From the NCBI GenBank assembly GCA_022826005.1, contig JAJDVT010000062.1, positions 32,889-96,888 on the forward strand: a DNA stretch of 64,000 nt, given 5' to 3'. Of the stretch, positions 8,625 through 17,319 are shown one piece after another. The notes below the pieces were generated by a model. The model worked only from the letters and a program-made list of their open reading frames with translations. It did not search any database and was not told the origin of the DNA. Position numbers and translations under genes: made by a program. The stretch is from Gemmatimonadota bacterium. Lineage in GTDB: Bacteria; Gemmatimonadota; Gemmatimonadetes; Longimicrobiales; Gaopeijiaceae. Position 1 is the first letter of the stretch, and each line of letters starts with the position of its first letter.

Positions 8625-9296
8625 ATGGTCACCTTCCCCGGGCCCGCCAGTGCGCTGGTTACCCTCCCGGTGGCGCCCGACCGCGACGGGATCGCGCGGG
8701 TGCTGAGCCTTGAGCGGTTCGCGCAGGAGAACCTGCCCGGTGTGCGGGCGACCATACCGGCCTTCAATCGTCTCCTGGTCGAGGGCGCCCCGAGCCGCTG
8801 GGACCCCGCCGAGATCGCGAGCCGACTGGAGGGCGCGGCACGGAACGCACTCCAGGCCGCGACGAAGACGCCGAAGACGGCGACAGTCTCTCTGCCGGTG
8901 TGCTACGATCTCGACCTCGCGCCCGATCTCGAAGAGCTGGCAACCAGGGCGCGATTGACCGCCCGGGAAGTCGCGAGACTCCACAGCGCGCCGACCTATC
9001 TGGTGCTCGCGACGGGATTCGCCCCGGGATTCGCGTATCTGGGCGATGTCAACGCGCGCATCGCCATGCCACGCCGCCCATCACCCCGAGCCCGGGTCCC
9101 GCAGGGTGCGGTCGGGATCGCCGACCGGCGCACCGGCGTCTATCCGACCGAGGGACCGGGCGGTTGGCAGCTGGTCGGCCGCGTCCCCCCAGCGCTCTTC
9201 GAGGACGCCGCCGAGCGCATCGCGCGCTTCACCCCCGGCGGGCCGGTCGAGTTCCGGCCCATCGGGCGCAAGGACTACGAGGCGGAGTGCGGTTGA
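8625..9296 (+). CDS. pxpB: 5-oxoprolinase subunit PxpB (KipI-like allophanate hydrolase subunit 1)
   Basis: The 223-residue protein belongs to the KipI/allophanate-hydrolase subunit 1 family. It carries the typical VCYDLDLAPDLEEL, the PGFAYLG strand-turn, PRARVPQGAVGIA, GVYPTEGPGGWQLVGR and the closing FTPGGPVEFRPI. With PxpC it forms the half of 5-oxoprolinase that handles the phosphorylated intermediate. Forty-four bases separate it from pxpA, and its stop overlaps the pxpC start (TTGA), indicating coupled translation. Confidence 0.93.
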   Translation: MVTFPGPASALVTLPVAPDRDGIARVLSLERFAQENLPGVRATIPAFNRLLVEGAPSRWDPAEIASRLEGAARNALQAATKTPKTATVSLPVCYDLDLAPDLEELATRARLTAREVARLHSAPTYLVLATGFAPGFAYLGDVNARIAMPRRPSPRARVPQGAVGIADRRTGVYPTEGPGGWQLVGRVPPALFEDAAERIARFTPGGPVEFRPIGRKDYEAECG

Positions 9297-10252
9297 AGTC
9301 GGCCGCCGGCACCGGCACCCCGCACGGCGTGGTGGATCGCCCGGGGCCGTACTGCACGATCCAGGATCTGGGGAGGACGAGCGGCCGGCGGGCCGGACTC
9401 GCACCCGGCGGCGCGATGGACCAGCGCGGGTACCTGTGGGCCAACCGGCTGCTCGGCAACGACCCGGGTGCCGCCGCGCTGGAGGTCACCCTGGGAGGGT
9501 TCGCCCTCACCTTCGCCACTGAGACGGTCGTGGCCCTGACGGGCGCCGACTGCGCCGCCACCCTCGACGGCGTCGAGACCGGCGCATGGAGGACCATCCG
9601 CGCTCGGCCGGCGCAGGTCTTGCGCCTCGCGTACAGCGCGACGGGCATGCGCGCATACCTCGCATTCCCGGGCGGCCTCGACACCGATCGCGCCTTCGGC
9701 TCGGCCTCCGGCGTCGCCCGCGATGGTTTGACCGGCCTGCTTGGCCGTCCGCTCCTGGAGGGTGAACCGCTACGCTGGAAGGACCCCCTCCAAGCCTGTC
9801 AGAGCCGTTACGTGCCCGCCCATCTCGTGCCGAAGGCGGGCGCCGAGCCACCCCTGGTCCTGCCCCTGATAGTCGGCTACGAGTGGCCCGAGTTCTCGGA
9901 TGCGGACCGCGACCTCGTGTTCACCGCGGAGTGGACGGTGGGCCCGACGAGTGACCGAACCGCGATTCGCCTGGAGGGACCCATGTTGGCGTCGGGTCCG
10001 AAAACCCTGGATTCCTCGCCCCTGGTCGACGGCACGGTCCAGGTGACCGGCGACAGTCGCCCGCTCGTCTTCATGCGCGACAGGCCCACGATCGGCGGGT
10101 ACCCGAAACTCGGGGGAACCGACCCGATTGCGCTCGACGCCCTCGCGCAGGTGCGGCCCGGCTCGCCCGTCCGATTCGTACGGGCGGACCCGGACGCGCT
10201 TCGGCTCGCGATGGTGCGGCGCGAGGAGTTCTTCGAGATGCGCTGGCGCTAG
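9293..10252 (+). CDS. pxpC: 5-oxoprolinase subunit PxpC (KipA-like allophanate hydrolase subunit 2)
   Basis: The 319-residue protein is the KipA/allophanate-hydrolase subunit 2-type partner: GPYCTIQDLGRTSGRRAGLAPGGAMD is cut here only by length, and further on RAYLAFPGG, DRTAIRLEGP, GTVQVTGDSRPLVFMRD and TIGGYPKLG are diagnostic. The start is inferred as the TTG at 9293, overlapping the pxpB stop; the frame is open far upstream but that part is antiphase to pxpB and not coding. No better ATG or GTG precedes the conserved block, although a GTG near 9329 would trim about 12 residues. Confidence 0.92.
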   Translation: MKSAAGTGTPHGVVDRPGPYCTIQDLGRTSGRRAGLAPGGAMDQRGYLWANRLLGNDPGAAALEVTLGGFALTFATETVVALTGADCAATLDGVETGAWRTIRARPAQVLRLAYSATGMRAYLAFPGGLDTDRAFGSASGVARDGLTGLLGRPLLEGEPLRWKDPLQACQSRYVPAHLVPKAGAEPPLVLPLIVGYEWPEFSDADRDLVFTAEWTVGPTSDRTAIRLEGPMLASGPKTLDSSPLVDGTVQVTGDSRPLVFMRDRPTIGGYPKLGGTDPIALDALAQVRPGSPVRFVRADPDALRLAMVRREEFFEMRWR

Positions 10253-10265
10253 CGGGATTCGTCCC

Positions 10266-11225
10266 TCAGCCACTCCCCCGCCCAACCACACACTCGGGCG
10301 TCTCGCCGCGCACCCACGCCGCCAGCATCTGCCACTCGGGATCTTCCGTCGTCGCCCACCGCCGCGGCCCCCCGTGGAAGTAGTCGCCCCCTCCCGTAGG
10401 CGCGAGCGGATGCGTCAGAAGCCGGCTCATCATCGGCTGGCCGGGCTCCACGAATCGACGCGCGACGGAAAAATTGCGCTCCGTTTCCTCTTCGTTCCAG
10501 AAATCGCGGCCTTCCGGGATGGGTCGAGCGAAGCCGCGCGTGCCGGACTCGTGGCAGTGCACGCACTCCACGTCACCGGGACGCTTGTCGAGGAAGACCC
10601 GCTGCACGCACTCACGGAAGAAACCGAAGTCCAGGCTCGGCGGAAGGGCGCGCTCGACCGGATCTGCCGCGGCGACCCAGTCGGCCATCGCCCGCCATTC
10701 AGGGTCCGTCCTGGATTCGAAGAACTTTCCGCCCACATGCAGGGCCGCGCCGCCCGCAGACCTCGCCAGCGCCTTCATCAGAAGTCGGCTGCCGTCCGGA
10801 TCCCCGGGCGTGACGAGGCGCGAGACGACACGGAAGTTCCTGCGGGAGTCCTCTTCCGACCAGAACACCTCTCCGTCGGCGGTCTCGCGAAGCCGCTGCA
10901 GCCGCAGGGGCGTCCCCTGTTCGGCGTGGCAGGTGACGCAGGCAGCACGCCCGGGACCCCATCCTCCGCGGTCGACCAGGAAGATCGGTTCTACGGTTTC
11001 GCGATAACGCTCGAAGTTCAGCGGCGTCTGGGCCGTGGCCCTGGCGGTTCCGGAAACGGACGCCACCAGCGCGACGGCCACTGCGAGGACGGTGCGCTGG
11101 CGGGCCGGTGGCCAGAGGGGGACCACCGCGAGCCCGGACCGCCACCTGGGATCCCGCGCGACGCAAAGCCGGCCGAGAACGCTCAGCAGCATCCCGCGGC
11201 CCGTTCCCGTGGCACCCCCGCTCAC
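10266..11225 (-). CDS. Exported protein with two CxxCH cytochrome c motifs
   Basis: After a long N-terminal region and a signal-like helix (TVLAVAVALVASVSGTARA) the protein has two similar halves, each starting near a CxxCH heme-attachment motif (CVTCH and CVHCH) and followed by FW(S/N)EE, a -RNF- stretch, PG-P--SRLL, and G(G)-W or D-EW. This is the layout of duplicated c-type cytochrome domains found with DUF1549-like modules. It probably binds two c-hemes in the periplasm. Its GTG overlaps the stop of the YncE-like gene at 11222 (GTGA), so the two act as one operon. Confidence 0.75.
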   Translation of the reverse strand: MSGGATGTGRGMLLSVLGRLCVARDPRWRSGLAVVPLWPPARQRTVLAVAVALVASVSGTARATAQTPLNFERYRETVEPIFLVDRGGWGPGRAACVTCHAEQGTPLRLQRLRETADGEVFWSEEDSRRNFRVVSRLVTPGDPDGSRLLMKALARSAGGAALHVGGKFFESRTDPEWRAMADWVAAADPVERALPPSLDFGFFRECVQRVFLDKRPGDVECVHCHESGTRGFARPIPEGRDFWNEEETERNFSVARRFVEPGQPMMSRLLTHPLAPTGGGDYFHGGPRRWATTEDPEWQMLAAWVRGETPECVVGRGSG

Positions 11226-11839
11226 CGCAACACCACCGTCCTGTTCCGCTTCGGCACCTGGCCCACCGCGATGCGCGCAACCTCCCTCATCTCCATCGTA
11301 TCCACCACCGACACATCGTTCGAACCGGCATTAGCCACGTACAGGTAGCGGCTGTCCGGCGTCATCGTAAGCCAGTCGGGGATGTGGCCGACCTCGACGC
11401 CCCCCAGGTATTCCAGATCCGGAAGCGACCACGCATAGACGTGCCCGTTCGGCTTGCTCGTCGACCACAGCTGGCGCCCGTCCGGCGACACCGCGAGTCC
11501 GTGGCCCGGCGATCCTTGCAGCGCGTCGTTCGTCACCCGCGAGATCGGCAGGCTCGGCATGTCCAGCTTCTCCACGACCGTGCGCGTTGCGAAGTCCACC
11601 ACCTGGACTCCGTGATAGTTGGAGATCTGAACAAACAACCGCTTCGTCGACCCGTCCGGATGGGTCTCGAACGCCATCGGCCGCACGCCTCCGTCCGGGT
11701 AGCCGCCCGTCGAACGGCCGCTGAAGTGGAGCGACCAGACCGGCTCGTCGTTCGAGGTGTCGATGATCGTGAGCGTGCGCGCGCCGATCATCCCGGCCGC
11801 GACGTGCCGCCCGTCCGGCGGACGGGAGTGAACTCGCAT
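11222..11839 (-). pseudogene. YncE-like 7-bladed propeller protein, 5' end missing
   Basis: The frame encodes the C-terminal ~200 residues of a YncE/YVTN-type propeller: AVSPDGRQLWSTS, VGHIPDWLTMTPDSRYLYV and AGSNDVSVVDTMEMREVARI. The first in-frame ATG falls inside a blade (PDGRHVAAG), and no signal peptide or first blades precede it; instead a tyrosine recombinase gene ends 73 bases upstream. The simplest reading is that insertion of that element removed or displaced the 5' half. It would otherwise be the first gene of an operon with the diheme protein. The missing part was not found elsewhere in the window. Confidence 0.7.
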
Positions 11840-11911
11840 CTTCCCATGGATGTTGAACTTACGAGATTGGCTGGGCGGATTCCCGCCGTTTGACTCCCGC
11901 CGATTGCGAAT

Positions 11912-13075
11912 CTAGCCGCGAGACCTTCTGCGGGCTTCCAGCGCCTTCCGAAGCTGTCCCTCGTCGGCCTTCTGATAGCACTGAAGCACCGTCTTGGCCG
12001 TCTTCCAGCCTCCCAGCTCACAAAGCACCTTGAGCGGCTGATCCATCAGGTCGCTGGCGAACTTCCGCCGAAGCGAGTGCCAGCCCCTCCCGGGCTTGGA
12101 CTCCAGCCCAGCCAGCCTTTCGGCCCTGACCCACCATCCTTGCGCCAGCCCGGATCCCATGCAATTCGATGGACTCTTGGGCGCGGGAAGCACCGGAGCT
12201 TGCCCGGGTCCGGGGTTCTTCCTCCTCGCCTCTTCAAGCGCGTCGAGTGCCTCATCGGTGACGGGCGTGACGTGCTCGTGCCCCGACTTGTCGTGCTCGG
12301 CACGCCAGAGGATAGTCCCTCCCTTGAAGTCGATGTCGCACCACCGAAGCTTGCAGATCGCGCCGATTCGGTGGCCGGTCTCGTGCGCGAGTATGAGCGC
12401 GAGGCGGAACCGCCAGTCCACCCGCCCGGAGACTTCGAGCAGCGCCCGGTACTCCTCTTCCGTGAGTACCACCCGGTTCGGGTTCTTCTCCGTGGGCTTC
12501 CTGAGGCCCTTGAGCGGGTTCCTGTCGAGGAGCAGACGGCCGTGCTCGTCTCTCGACCGGGCGGCCCAATTGAGCACCGCGATCAGGAACTTCAGGTCGC
12601 ATTCGACCATCCGGTCACTTACCGGCTTGCCGCTCGGTCCGATCCTGCCCGCCCGCCGTTCCCTGATGAAGCGGTCCCAGTCCCTTTGGGACAGGGTGGC
12701 AGGGTCGCGGTTCCGCCCGAAGAAACGGAGGAACATGCGCGTGGCGGTCCGGTCGTAGCGACGAGACTTCCAGCCCTTGGTGGGCGTCACCTCCTCGCTG
12801 TAGATGTCAAAAAGCTCGCCCAGCTTGAGCGGCTCGGGCTCGGCTTCCTGCTTGCCGGTCAGGTCCGGGCCAACGAACCCTGCGGCGAACTCGTCGGCCT
12901 GCTTCTTAGCCCTCACCCAGTCGCGGTGACCCAGCGACCGAGTGAGCCTGCGCCCGTTCTCGCGCCACTCAATCTGGAAGTTGCCGGTCTTCGGATCCGG
13001 GAAAATCCTGACCCGGTTCCGGCCCCACTCGCCGGCGCCGTACGAGCGCCGACTTCGTTTCGTGCGTACCATCAT
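11912..13075 (-). CDS. Tyrosine recombinase / integrase
   Basis: The 387-residue protein has an N-terminal arm-type domain (FQIEWRENGRRLTRSLG), a core-binding SAM-like domain (KSRRYDRTATRMFLRFFG) and a complete catalytic domain: R236 in HETGHRIGAICKLRW, K263 in the beta-hairpin, H333 and R336 in HSLRRKF, W357 and the nucleophile Y367 in LQCYQK. I chose the ATG at 13075 because GAGAGGAAT precedes it; the frame continues upstream through an IS remnant that is unrelated. It lies at the edge of the truncated YncE gene and is the likely integration enzyme of the accessory segment to its right. Confidence 0.9.
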   Translation of the reverse strand: MMVRTKRSRRSYGAGEWGRNRVRIFPDPKTGNFQIEWRENGRRLTRSLGHRDWVRAKKQADEFAAGFVGPDLTGKQEAEPEPLKLGELFDIYSEEVTPTKGWKSRRYDRTATRMFLRFFGRNRDPATLSQRDWDRFIRERRAGRIGPSGKPVSDRMVECDLKFLIAVLNWAARSRDEHGRLLLDRNPLKGLRKPTEKNPNRVVLTEEEYRALLEVSGRVDWRFRLALILAHETGHRIGAICKLRWCDIDFKGGTILWRAEHDKSGHEHVTPVTDEALDALEEARRKNPGPGQAPVLPAPKSPSNCMGSGLAQGWWVRAERLAGLESKPGRGWHSLRRKFASDLMDQPLKVLCELGGWKTAKTVLQCYQKADEGQLRKALEARRRSRG

Positions 13076-13359
13076 TCGATTCCTCTCGGTGATGGACCGC
13101 ACGATCTGCGCGAACGAAAGCTCGCGTGGCCGGGGGTTTTCCGCTAGTCTTCGGTTGACCGTCTTCGGCCCGGTCGGCCTTCGGGAGGAGGGCGCGGGAT
13201 CAGGCTTGCGGGGCAGCCGCCACGGGGGCGTTGGTTTCTGCGGTTGTGGAGGAGCCAGATGTGTTTTCGTTTCACGAAAACTCTCTGGCCGGGGGATACC
13301 CCCGGACCCCCCGCAACTACATTTCCCGCGCCCGCAAGGCGGCCGCGCGACGCGCCGAT

Positions 13360-13500
13360 CCGGAGGAGCTTGAGCCGGATCGTTCCCGGCGGTTGCGCGG
13401 ACCAGGCGGGTGCCCGCGTGTGAGCGCCTGAGGACCTCGAAGAGGATCGATGCGAAGGCGAAGAAGATCCCGGAGCTGGCCGACCTGCCGGTCGTCTTCA
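13360..13500 (-). mobile_element. IS1380-family transposase remnant (C-terminal piece)
   Basis: On the minus strand this stretch encodes FAFASILFEVLRR and GTRLVRATAG, near-identical to FSAFASILFDVLRR and GTRLARATAG in the intact IS1380 transposase at 15688. At DNA level the match extends slightly upstream (CCAGCTCCG) and, after a frameshift, downstream (RLKLLRIGA). It is therefore a decayed copy in the opposite orientation, lying upstream of the integrase start. The rest of the element is not recognisable. Confidence 0.75.
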
Positions 13501-13722
13501 TTTCTCCGCCTACGGACGCGACGAGACGATCCGAAGGGCGCTCGGAGCCGGAGCCGCCGACTGGCACCGACAACAACGCCGACATAGGATTGGGCTCCTG
13601 AAGACGACGCCGCCATGAGCCCGGAGCGAGGCGCATGGTGTTGGCCCGCCTCGCGGTTTCCGGGCCAGCACCGGATGCCGTCGTGACTTCCGGCCGAATC
13701 GACAACCGAGGAGACGCTCACG

Positions 13723-13977
13723 ATGTGGAACCGGAACGGGATCATCCGGAAACTGACCCTGCGACATGCGTTGACCGAGCTGGCTGGCCAGGGAGTTGCC
13801 GCCGGCTTCGCGGCCGTGTTTTTCACCGCCGCTTTCTTCAGCCGGGGAAACGAGTACGACGGCTGGCTCTATGCCGCCTCCTTTTCCTGCGCCGGCATCG
13901 CCTCTCTCGGGGCGGTGATCGTGGCGGTAGTGAGAGCCCTGCGCGGCTATTCGCGGGAGTCCGAGGCCCCGGATTAG
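13723..13977 (+). CDS. Small two-helix membrane protein, unknown function
   Basis: The 84-residue protein has a charged N-terminus, then two hydrophobic segments (about residues 26-41 and 50-68: GFAAVFFTAAFF and FSCAGIASLGAVIVAVV) and a short charged tail. GAGGAG lies 10 bases ahead of the ATG. No family is recognised. It sits 15 bases upstream of the nuclease gene at 13993 in the same direction, so the two are probably co-transcribed and may form one accessory or defence module. Confidence 0.65.
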   Translation: MWNRNGIIRKLTLRHALTELAGQGVAAGFAAVFFTAAFFSRGNEYDGWLYAASFSCAGIASLGAVIVAVVRALRGYSRESEAPD

Positions 13978-13992
13978 AGCGGGGGCGCTCAC

Positions 13993-15405
13993 ATGGAGGT
14001 GACTGGCCGGGTTGCCGAACTGCTGCGCCATGTGGCTGACGCCCGGGAATCCAGGCAGGGGGAGTGCGTGCGCCTGCTGTTGGAACTCACGCCGCAGCTT
14101 CAGGCGGCAGCGGCGGCCGACCGGCAGCGCGAGCGCCGTCAGGCACCCCGGTTCAACGTGTTCAAGTACCTGCGCGAAGACGAGCTCGGGCTGTCGCGCA
14201 TCATCGCGGACCTGCTCGATCCGACGGCCGAGCACGGCCAGGGCACGAGCTTCCTGAAAGCGATGTTGGACGCCCTGCCCGAAACGCGGGGGCGCTTCGG
14301 CAAGCTGCGGGTGACGGCCGCGACCAGCGATTCGATCCGGGTGAGGACGGAGCGCCGGACCACGAAGGGAAGGTTCATCGACATCACCGTGGACATCCCC
14401 TCGGCCGATGGTCGCTTCTGTCTGGCATTCGAGAACAAGCCGTACGCTCACGACCTGGACGAGCAGTTGAAGGCGTATCTGGAGTATCTGGGCGAGGCCA
14501 AGCGGTACGGAAGCCGCTTCCTGCTGGTCTACCTGCCGCCCGTCCACCGCGAGCCCGACGAAACCAGCCTCCCGGAGGTCGATCGTGAGCACTGGAGGGG
14601 ACACTTCAGGATCATGCCGTATACCGGAGGAGATCCGTCACTCGAGGACTGGTTCGCGACCTGCCGCAATGTCTGCGACGCTGATCCGGTGAACTCGTTC
14701 CTACGTCACGCGGAGTTGTTCTGCCAACAGCGATTTGGAGAATTGACCATGACTACCAACCCCGATACCCGCTTCGTACAGGAGTACCTGTCCAACCACC
14801 CGAGCCACCTGCGAGCGGCGCTGGCCGTCCACAATGCCTGGAGTCTCGTGCGGGAGGATGTGTGCGAGCGGTTTCTGGAACACTTGCGTCACACCCTGGA
14901 GGACCGGCTGCCAACGGTGCTGGCGGGCATCAAGGACGACTTCCACGTGACGTGCCACTACAGGGGGGGCAGGTACTCGGGTGTATCGATCTATCGGGAC
15001 GCCTGGATACAGTACGACGACCTGCCGTCCACCAAGCAAGGGCGCAGCGCGATCGCGCTCCAATCTGGACGCCAAGGCCCCAACGGGTGGTATTGGGGTG
15101 TCCTAAGCCCGAAGGCGTTAGGTCAGATGACTGAGACAGAGAAGGAGCGACGCGAACAGCTTGCCACAGCATTGGGACGCTCGGGGCTCTCGCTCGGACA
15201 CGACAGCGATTGGTGGCCACAGTGGGATTGGCTCCCCCGCTACGAGAACTGGCACCCGCTCGCACCCGAGCTGTACGAAGAGTGTGAGGCGGGCGGTGGA
15301 CCGATCACGACCTACTACGCCGACGGCCTGCTCACGATCGCCGAGTTCGCGATTCCGGCAATCGACAAGGTGGAGATGGTCAGCCGAACAAGCTCGGACG
15401 AATGA
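13993..15405 (+). CDS. PD-(D/E)XK nuclease superfamily protein
   Basis: The 470-residue protein matches the PDDEXK_4-type layout: an N-terminal helix with E66-x-x-L-SRIIADLLDP, then the catalytic core D130 in GRFIDITVDI, E147-N-K149 in FCLAFENKPYAHD, and Q158/Y162 in QLKAYLEYL. The second half (from about residue 250) has no recognised domain but is Trp/Tyr-rich and ordered. Proteins of this type are found in accessory islands and some act in phage defence, but a specific role cannot be assigned. Its place beside an integrase and between two IS1380 copies supports recent acquisition. Confidence 0.75.
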   Translation: MEVTGRVAELLRHVADARESRQGECVRLLLELTPQLQAAAAADRQRERRQAPRFNVFKYLREDELGLSRIIADLLDPTAEHGQGTSFLKAMLDALPETRGRFGKLRVTAATSDSIRVRTERRTTKGRFIDITVDIPSADGRFCLAFENKPYAHDLDEQLKAYLEYLGEAKRYGSRFLLVYLPPVHREPDETSLPEVDREHWRGHFRIMPYTGGDPSLEDWFATCRNVCDADPVNSFLRHAELFCQQRFGELTMTTNPDTRFVQEYLSNHPSHLRAALAVHNAWSLVREDVCERFLEHLRHTLEDRLPTVLAGIKDDFHVTCHYRGGRYSGVSIYRDAWIQYDDLPSTKQGRSAIALQSGRQGPNGWYWGVLSPKALGQMTETEKERREQLATALGRSGLSLGHDSDWWPQWDWLPRYENWHPLAPELYEECEAGGGPITTYYADGLLTIAEFAIPAIDKVEMVSRTSSDE

Positions 15406-15445
15406 CCGGGGGTGTTCCCGGCCACGTTGCTGAGAAGCGGACTCC

Positions 15446-15586
15446 GTGCGGCTCTACTGTCTCGATAGTGTCCTCCACGAGAAAGGGGTCGCCGTCAGGT
15501 TGGAGGCGGGGATTATCGGAGACATGCTATGGTCCCCGACGGGCTCGCCGGGCGTGGATCGATTCGGGCGAACGCCCAAGCGGCCC
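15446..15586 (+). pseudogene. Possible short frame cut by the IS element
   Basis: A GTG at 15446 opens a frame beginning VRLYCLDSVLHEKG that runs into the left inverted repeat of the IS1380-family element and stops at the first bases of it. The early part reads like protein, but no family is recognised and there is no strong ribosome site. No continuation is visible to the right of the IS. It may be the 5' end of a gene interrupted by the insertion, or chance. Confidence 0.25.
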
Positions 15587-15605
15587 CCTTAGCCCGGATT
15601 TCTCA
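15587..15605 (+). repeat. IS1380 left inverted repeat
   Basis: CCTTAGCCCGGATTTCTCA pairs with the right end at 17267-17285. The exact outer base may be one or two earlier, because a run of five C precedes the TTAG. Confidence 0.75.
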
Positions 15606-15637
15606 AGCCTATAAGACGGCACCGGCCTCTGGAGGCT

Positions 15638-15666
15638 GTTAAGTTTAGTTGTGCCAGCAACTTAAC
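15638..15666 (+). promoter_or_regulatory. Stem-loop ahead of the transposase
   Basis: GTTAAGTT and AACTTAAC form a perfect 8-bp stem around a 13-base loop, ending 21 bases before the transposase ATG. Hairpins at this place in insertion sequences often limit translation of transcripts coming from outside. That role is an inference here. Confidence 0.4.
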
Positions 15667-15687
15667 CGCAGCCACACCGGAGGACCG

Positions 15688-17064
15688 ATGCCAACACAGT
15701 GTAAGCCGCTATCCTTCCGATTTCAAGGGTTCCAGCGCCGCCGGGTAACCGCCGCATTCGACGGCGGGTCGATCACGTCGAACGCGGGAGCGCTCCTGCT
15801 CCGGGAGATCGACCGCTTCGCCGGGCTCTTCGACCGGGTGGCCGCGTGCTTCAAGGATCACCGGGATCCCAAGCTCAGGGTACACGCCCTGCGGACCATG
15901 TTGGCGCAGCGCATCACCGGCATCGCCCTGGGCTACGAGGACCTCAACGACCACGACGATCTGCGGCGTGACCCGCTGCTGGCCCTGCTGGCCGACACGC
16001 TCGAGGGACGCCGCAAGGGCTGCGCGCCGCTGGCCGGCAAGAGCACGCTGCAGCGTCTCGAACACGCGCCCGTCGGCGGTGAGCCGGGCCGCTACCACAA
16101 GATCGGCCACGATGCGGACGCGCTGCAGGCGGTGCTCGTGGAGTTGTTCATCGAGCTGTGGGAAGGCAAGCCGCCGTCGCGGCTCGTCCTGGACATCGAC
16201 TCGACCGACGACGAGGTGCACGGCCACCAGGAGGGCCGTCGCTTTCACGGCTATTACGGCCACTACTGCTTTTTGCCGCTGTACATCACCTGCGGCGGCC
16301 GCCCGCTCTTCGCCCTGCTCAGGCCCGGCAACTCCGATCCCGCCGCCGGCGCGACCGAAGCGCTCGGCCGCGTCATCGCCCGGCTCCGCCAGGAGTGGCC
16401 CTGGCTGAAGATCCTGGTCCGTGCCGATTCCGCCTATGCCCGCGAAGACCTGATGGCCTGGTGCGAGGACAACCGGGTGGACTACGTCATCGGCGTGGCC
16501 AAGAACGCGCGGCTGATCGAGAAGATCGGCTGGGAACTGGCCGACGCCGAGGCCGAAGCCGACCGCCACGGCCGCCCGGCCCGCCGGTTCACCGAGTTCC
16601 TCTACGCCACGCTGACGAGCTGGTCGCGCCGGCGCCGGGTCGTCGCGAAGGCGGAGCACCTGCCGGGCAAGTCCAACCCCCGTTTCGTCGTCACCTCGCT
16701 GTCCGCCGGCATGTTCTCGGCCCGCACCGTCTACGAGCGCGTCTACTGTCCGCGGGGCGACATGGAGAACACGATCAAGGAACAGCAGCTGGACCTCTTC
16801 TCCGAACGGACCTCGGCGTCGCGCTTCGACGCCAACCAGCTCCGCCTCCTCTTCTCCGCCTTCGCGTCGATCCTCTTCGACGTTCTCAGGCGCGCGCTCG
16901 TGGGCACCCGCCTCGCCCGCGCCACCGCCGGAACGCTCCGGCTCAAGCTCCTCAAGATCGGCGCCCGCGTCTCGGTCTCGGTGCGACGGGTCAGGGTCGC
17001 CATGGACTCCGCGCATCCCTACGCCGACGCCTTCGCCCGCGTCCACGCCCGATTGCGAGCGTAG
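15688..17064 (+). CDS. IS1380-family transposase
   Basis: The 458-residue transposase has an RNase H-like DDE core: first Asp in LVLDIDSTDDEVHG, second in ILVRADSAYAREDLM, and Glu in CPRGDMENTIKEQQLDLFSE. The N-terminal FDGGSITSNAGALLLREID and the late FSAFASILFDVLRR are also typical of the IS1380 group. GGAGG six bases before the ATG at 15688 sets the start; the longer frame from 15649 would run through the stem-loop. It is intact, so the element may still be mobile. Confidence 0.93.
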   Translation: MPTQCKPLSFRFQGFQRRRVTAAFDGGSITSNAGALLLREIDRFAGLFDRVAACFKDHRDPKLRVHALRTMLAQRITGIALGYEDLNDHDDLRRDPLLALLADTLEGRRKGCAPLAGKSTLQRLEHAPVGGEPGRYHKIGHDADALQAVLVELFIELWEGKPPSRLVLDIDSTDDEVHGHQEGRRFHGYYGHYCFLPLYITCGGRPLFALLRPGNSDPAAGATEALGRVIARLRQEWPWLKILVRADSAYAREDLMAWCEDNRVDYVIGVAKNARLIEKIGWELADAEAEADRHGRPARRFTEFLYATLTSWSRRRRVVAKAEHLPGKSNPRFVVTSLSAGMFSARTVYERVYCPRGDMENTIKEQQLDLFSERTSASRFDANQLRLLFSAFASILFDVLRRALVGTRLARATAGTLRLKLLKIGARVSVSVRRVRVAMDSAHPYADAFARVHARLRA

Positions 17065-17266
17065 TCTCCCACCCCCGGTTGGACTTCTCAGGCCGCTTCG
17101 TGGGACCGGTGCGCCCCACCGACACCCGGGCCCCTTCCATCATCTGAATCGCCGGTACAAAAAGGCTCCACCGGTACATCCGCCAGCCACTTCACTACCC
17201 AGGTCACGGCGCCCTGCCGCAATAACGCCCCTGACCCTGCCCTCAGACGGTCACTCGGCCTCAGTG

Positions 17267-17285
17267 TGAGATATGCGGGTTAGGG
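17267..17285 (-). repeat. IS1380 right inverted repeat
   Basis: TGAGATATGCGGGTTAGGG on the plus strand is the imperfect inverse of the left end (15 of 19 matches). It lies about 200 bases past the transposase stop; no gene is seen between. Confidence 0.75.
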
Positions 17286-17319
17286 TCTGGGGCGCGACCT
17301 GTGGCGAAGGTTCTCGAAC

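Larger units (their letters stand above)
15587..17285 (+). mobile_element. Complete IS1380-family insertion sequence
   Basis: The 1.7-kb element carries one transposase gene and ends in imperfect inverted repeats: CCTTAGCCCGGATTTCTCA at the left (15587-15605) and the complement of TGAGATATGCGGGTTAGGG at the right (17267-17285), 15 of 19 positions matching. Size, single DDE gene and CC-ended repeats agree with the IS1380 family. A target duplication could not be identified with confidence. A decayed copy in inverse orientation lies at 13360-13500. Confidence 0.85.

Noticed and set aside
11912..13705. 597-residue integrase
   Set aside because: The extra N-terminal part is IS1380 remnant and intergenic DNA; a good ribosome site and conserved start are at 13075.
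15587..17285. Target-site duplication of the IS element
   Set aside because: The four bases on either side do not match with any certainty.
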